DNA from: Pseudorasbora parva
Lineage: Eukaryota > Chordata > Actinopteri > Cypriniformes > Gobionidae
Assembly (NCBI RefSeq): GCF_024679245.1
Contig: NC_090187.1
Span: 3,303,751 to 3,367,750 of the forward strand
Length of the DNA: 64,000 nt
Direction of reading: 5' to 3'
Shown here: piece after piece, positions 59,092-64,000 of the stretch
Layout of the letters: every line of letters begins with the position of its first letter
Position numbering within the stretch: position 1 is the first letter of the stretch
Notes under the pieces: generated by a model
The model's input: the letters and a program-made list of their open reading frames with translations, nothing else
Database searches by the model: none
Told to the model about the DNA's origin: nothing
Position numbers and translations under genes: made by a program

Positions 59092-60428
59092 AGGTAGGGT
59101 AGGTAAGATTTGGTTAAAAACATTTTTTTTCCAAATTTGTTTAAACTTTCTTTATAAATCAATACATAATTCAAATGTAAGTACTCTGAAAAAGAAAGTA
59201 TAAAAAATGAGTGTCTGTAGACCTCTGACGACTGTTTTAAAGACAGCTCATTATTTCCACTCACTCCACCTTCTCCCTTCTGGGCTCTTTCCAAAGACAC
59301 GCCCCCAAAATACAGGAACACGCCTCACCGACCAATCAGCTGGAAGACGCATTATTGACCTGAGACGAGCGGTGTGCATGTAGTGACATCATGTCAGAAT
59401 CACATGTAATAAAACATCGAACTTTATCAGTATGAATATAAACAAATCAGATGTATTTTAGTACTCACTATCAAGCTAGAATACCAACACTGGTAAAGTT
59501 TAAAATATATTGTTGTTTGATTCAGTAACAAGCTACTTATATTTATAAGGCAAAGCTAAAAACGTGTAGCATTGATACATTTTTTCCTCCCAATAACAAC
59601 ATATACAGTGTTTTGCATGTAAGAGTTTCCATGATGAAAGCATTGTTGATTAGCTAAAGCTTACTTAGTTCTAAAAAAAGTTCCTGGATGCCGTGTACTA
59701 GCTTTAACACATGCATTTTGTCATCTAAAGTTGAATTTTGCAAAGTTCAACACGACAGGGATCAACTTGAGCTAAGCATATTGAGTATTTGTCATCTCTA
59801 CTAATGGCTAAGTGTAACTTTATGCTAAGTAATGTTATGTTAGCTATATTAGGCAGCTTCATATGCTAGTGATACATGCTTCATGAAAACATAAAAAATG
59901 TTTAATCAAAATGAAAGATTACCTGTCCAGCAGAAATACAGCTGCAAGCAGTCGTTTTTCAGCCCCTTGAGGTCCCTCAGTTCTCGCCATTGTTGGAAAG
60001 CCACGCCGATATTTACTCTCGTTTGATTTCTTTGTTTATCCAAAGACTTTTCTTTCTTCCTTGCATTTCTTTTACTGTCTTCCTTTTTTTGCATTGTTTG
60101 TCTTCGCTGACTGCAAAACCTGGCACTGTGAATTTTAAATGCTTTTGCTCTTCCTAGGTTTCGTGCCGCGCGCATGTGGGCAGATCCTGTAGCGAAAGCG
60201 GTGGTCACCATGGTAGCGAGAGAGAGTGACAGTCGCCCAAGCCAATCACTTGTTTCGTCCCGAACGAAAATAATGAGCGGTGTTTATTGCAGATTAAACA
60301 GTCTAGAGTCACTCGCTTTTATAGTCTCTTTTTCAGAGTACTTACATTTTAATTATGTATTGACATATAAACAAAGTTTAAACAAATTTGGACAAAAGTG
60401 TTTTAGATAATTTTTACCTACCCTACCT
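59092..60428 (-). mobile_element. TTAA-flanked DNA element with AGGTAGGGTAGGTAA ends, carrying the FLLD-R exon
   Basis: Starts AGGTAGGGTAGGTAAGATTT and ends AATTTTTACCTACCCTACCT, inverted, with inner terminal regions also complementary for over 100 bp. TTAA lies outside both ends (59088-59091, 60429-60432). It holds a minus-strand coding relic at 59923-60211. Confidence 0.82.
59923..60211 (-). pseudogene. Exon relic related to 36380-36501, in a TTAA element
   Basis: Starts MVTTAFATGSAHM at 60211 and is rich in basic residues (RRQTMQKKEDSKRNARKKEK). Then comes TRVNIGVAFQQWRELRDLKG, and after a short frame slip AAVFLLD followed by AG|GTAATC at 59923/59922. The plus-strand relic at 36380-36501 ends in the same residues and donor. 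The shared exon end in two different TTAA elements suggests descent from one autonomous gene. Function unknown; a DNA-binding N-terminal exon is a guess. Confidence 0.6.
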
Positions 60429-60432
60429 TTAA

Positions 60433-62017
60433 CTCCTTGTTTCCTGAACATAGATTCAATCATATATTTCCAATTATGGAGATATTCAGGGAATTCAGAG
60501 CTCTTGCCTCTGTGCTGTTACTTAAATATGAAAACAAGCACCATCTGATGCCTAAAGTTGCACAATCGACAATTTCCACTAGCAAAACTAGACAGTTCTC
60601 TTACTCGAAATCTGGGATCCTCTCATTATTTCAGCTCTGCGCCTATAGTAGTGAATGCAGGAAAGGCTTATGTTCCATAATCACTGTCATGGATAAGGCA
60701 TATGGTACTGCATTATTCAGAAGGCGATACGATTACATCACTATTTAAAAACTGTGAAAACAGAAACAGACAAAAGGCCTGGAAACACAACGAAACAGTC
60801 TCTTTCTTTTCCTTTTCTTTGTCCATGCATCCCCAAAAGATTCTATTACCACAAATAAGTGAGCTCTACTGTGTTTTAAAAATAACTGTGATCTGTAGAT
60901 CCATCCGAAGAGCTGATAATAAGTGTGGAGCGCAGATGAGATTTTCACACTAACCCCCGACAATGAAGATCTCAGCTGAACTCAATTACCTTCCTGCCAA
61001 TGAATGCAAGGTAATATATGAGTCTGAGGTTATAAAGGATAGCACAGGGGAAGGTCGCGTGTGGTTTTCTAATGGTCTAACAAGACAATTCTGATGTGAC
61101 AACAGGAACTAAGAAGTCTTTAAGGAGTTTGCAGATATACAAGAACAATGCGAGCTCATAGGAAGTGTGAATTGCAGCTGTACATTTCTCGCTGGAGTGA
61201 GTTTTACAGAAATCTCTTCTCATCTGAAATCTGAACTAGTTTAGCTGTGTGCAGTACTACTGTCAAGCCAATTAAAAAAAGCCATATGGGATTTTCTTTT
61301 TCATTTTGAGAGTTAAATATGTCCTGTATTTTAACATTCAGAACCTTTTTTAATGACTTTTTGAGCAATACAGCAGCCTGCGTTTTATAAAATGCCTATA
61401 TTTCATGTTAATTGTATAATCCATCCAAAAATCATAACATTTTCACCCTCATGTTGTTTTTCCTTTGTTCAACATAAAAACTATTTCAACTGTGCTGTTC
61501 AAAACAGGACACAAAGCACCATTAAAGTAATAAAATTGGTCCATTCAAATCTTCTGAAGCTGCTCAATAGTTTTCTTGTGAGAAACGGATCGAAATGTAA
61601 TTGTTATTCACTTTCCCCCCTCCAGTAAACCACCGTGACTGAATGACAAAGTCTGTGAGGTAAAATCGAGACTCAGATAGACAAATCGTTCACACCAGAT
61701 TTCAACCAAATAAAGTGATTCACTGAAAAGATTAAACTCATAAGAATGATTCGATCATGAATCGCAAGCCACTTCTCTCATGAACTAAATAATGAGAGTT
61801 AGAGCAGCTAGCGACTTACATTTTGCTATATTTTTTTTCCAAAATAGACCATATAATCCTTTTAAGAGTCAGGTGTTCATAAAGGGTAGTACATTAGTGA
61901 CCGTTCCTTTAACATGTTCTAGAAACTTCTTTACACTGCAGCTGGAAGAAAGATTCATATTTGTAGATTATAATGAAAATTTGGTGAAACTTTACACTCG
62001 TCTTTAAGTATAATGCA
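60433..62017. other. No gene; MITE-like stretch around 61410-61790
   Basis: The 61410-61790 part has CACCCTCATGTTGTTTTTCC and TGATTCACTGAAAAGATTAA, words of a common fish MITE, without clean ends. No exon recognised elsewhere. Confidence 0.45.
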
Positions 62018-62026
62018 TAATAAAAG

Positions 62027-62414
62027 TATTGGCCTGACGTGGTCATACTCAATTCTAGTCAGAATATGAGTCTGATGCTCCATTAAGCTGTGATTATGGG
62101 GCGTGTTTCAACCCAACCAGGAAAGCCATCAATTGGACAGACCTACAACCAATCAGAGCAACGGAGCGACGCATAACGTTAGTTGTCAAATGTCAACAGA
62201 GCTCAACTGCACTGTGTTGCCAAGTCCGGGTTTTTTTTCCGCGGGTTGTTTTCTATGTCCGCGGGTTGAAGTGACTATTATGTGATATATAGACCCATGA
62301 GTGCGAATTTTAGCAGCAACCTTGCCAAAATAACACACATATTACCCCCCAAACACCATTTTTTCCCTGGAGATTGCAAACACCAATCCCCCGGTTCGGC
62401 TGGCATCCAGGCTA
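62027..62414. mobile_element. TAGCC/AGGCTA element, 388-bp deletion derivative, exact 9-bp target duplication
   Basis: Starts TATTGGCCTGACGTGGTC and ends GGCATCCAGGCTA. TAATAAAAG lies directly outside both ends (62018-62026, 62415-62423). It is the inverted, shortened relative of 41078-41880 (shared ACAACCAATCAGAGCAACG and CCCATGAGTGCGAATTTTAG words). Confidence 0.88.
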
Positions 62415-62423
62415 TAATAAAAG

Positions 62424-63032
62424 CATTTCATCCTTAAAATGCACTTCATGAATTATGTGGTCTCATGAATAAATGCAACCTCAGTTATAATACATGACCT
62501 GTTAACTGAACAAAGTATAATGCATTAAACAAATGAAAAATAACCAATTTCAGAATCTGCAAATATTATAATGCATTTTAACTGTGGTTACAAATACTTA
62601 AGAAAATATATAATGCTTTACAATGCACACTATGAATATGTTTATGATGCATTATGCATAAAGGCTGTAATTAAAGTGTTACCAAAAATTCTAATTACCC
62701 CTCAGTATTCCTGAGTCTTCTGAAATCGTTATGATTTCCCTTCATCGTACGATTTACACAATGCTTTCTAATGGAAGAAAACATAATTGTACAACAATGA
62801 TCATGTGTCGATGTCACTCTGCTCCTCTGAGATTCGGTCTTTTCATGGAAACTTATATATAGATTAGGAGGAAATAAGGGACCCACTCGATGAGAGAGGC
62901 CTTTTAGAGAGATATTTTTATTCATAAATACGACTCTTAGTCCCTTTAGCCGAGCTGTGCAGGTCTGCCTAACCCACTCCCACATACAGTAAACTCCAAA
63001 ACAACTTTCACAATACACTCACAGTGCCTGAA
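62424..63032. other. No gene seen
   Basis: AT-rich, no recognisable feature. Confidence 0.45.

Positions 63033-63122
<90 letters not shown>
63033..63122. repeat. (CA)n microsatellite
   Basis: About 44 CA units. Confidence 0.97.
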
Positions 63123-63124
<2 letters not shown>

Positions 63125-63198
63125 ATAAACAGTCTGACTCATGCTCTCTGGGCCTAAACTGCATCTGGCCGTCCACAACTTTGGTGTTTATAATAGCC

Positions 63199-63359
<161 letters not shown>

Positions 63360-63422
63360 TTACACTTGTATTTTGAGAAATGTTCAAGCCATGTTCTGAA
63401 CCATCCTGCAAGAAATAATAAA

Positions 63423-64000
63423 AAATAATACAAAAAAAAATTAAAATAAAATCTTGCCTCTAATAACAGTTTGAGGTTTTGAGTTAGTTTGTGTGTTTGG
63501 ATTTTGCCTTCAGTGTTCCTCATGAGTGTCCTCCTCTCGTTCACCTGTGCTTGTTAATCATCTCGTTAATGATCTCGTTTGCGCCTTTGTTTGCCTGTGT
63601 GTATAAGCCCAGTTTCAGCCATCTCTGTCCTGTAATGTGTTGATGGTTTTGTGGTTGTTTAATCTCTGTGTTATTCTCCCAGTCCTAGTTTGAAGTAACA
63701 CTTAAATGTTGTTCCACTGGACTCCTTCGCCGTACGCCTTTGTACAGCCACTAACCGTGACAAACAGTAATGTGTAAAACATACAAAGTCTTTAGTGAAA
63801 AAAAGGAAATAAATGACTCAGAAAAAAAATAAAGTAATATAGTGTAAGAATAAAACAAACAAACAAACAAACAAAATAAATAAATAAATAAATAAACAAA
63901 ACAAAGAAATAAATAAATACTAAATAGTAAACTAAAATGACATTGACAAGGAAAGTATAAAAATAAATGAATAAAATTAAATGATACTAAAACACTGATC
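63423..64000. other. No gene; A-rich simple repeats at 63851-63960
   Basis: AAAC and AAAT tetranucleotide runs (63855-63925). The 63480-63760 part has no recognised exon or element end. Confidence 0.5.

Noticed and set aside
60437..60953. Overlapping frames of 103 and 83 codons
   Set aside because: Ordinary length for chance frames here; no family resemblance and no exon boundaries.

Overview
The window looks like vertebrate nuclear DNA from a teleost fish, most likely a cyprinid (carp, minnow or danio type). It is AT-rich and intron-split, dense in CA/GT, AT, GA and TTTCC microsatellites, and packed with Tc1/mariner, hAT, TTAA-target and L2-type LINE remnants of the kinds common in fish. 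I see no bacterial operon, rRNA gene, intact tRNA gene, CRISPR array or virus.

One protein-coding gene is clear. It is a beta-galactoside alpha-2,3-sialyltransferase (ST3Gal IV/VI subgroup, called st3gal4-like here) on the + strand, in seven exons from 22311 to 34296. All exon junctions are GT-AG and all frames join, giving 276 residues that contain sialylmotifs L, S, III and VS and end at a TGA. The exons for the cytosolic tail, membrane anchor and stem were not found and should lie upstream. A poly(A) signal follows at 34544. Its introns carry a TTAA-flanked MITE, a dead Tc1-type transposon and two hAT-type elements.

Left third (1-17 kb): an internally deleted transposon, a hAT MITE with a second MITE inside it, an L2-type LINE 3' end, then a large inverted structure. 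Two arrays of a ~198-bp satellite, in opposite orientation, occupy 3190-6853 (about 19 units) and 11502-15897 (about 23 units). Each passes on its inner side into the same ~410-bp sequence, 6842-7262 and its inverted copy 11109-11513, through an identical junction. The loop between them holds two related transposon-like elements, one split by a GGGCCC-ended element. Short boxes of the satellite's core word also occur outside both arrays.

17-22 kb: a 1.73-kb hAT-type element with its own nested MITE, a cluster of truncated LINE reverse-transcriptase fragments, and a complete but inactivated Tc1 element.

34-64 kb: no gene recognised. The region is a mosaic of DNA transposons whose ends and target-site duplications can be read directly. 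They include four insertions ending TAGCC/AGGCTA with exact 9-bp target duplications (41078-41880, 43681-44208, 48167-49375, 62027-62414) and several elements flanked by TTAA (35863-37109, 53717-54794, 56083-57126, 59092-60428). Two of the TTAA elements share a small coding exon ending in FLLD-R followed by a splice donor. Long stretches between them hold nothing I can identify.
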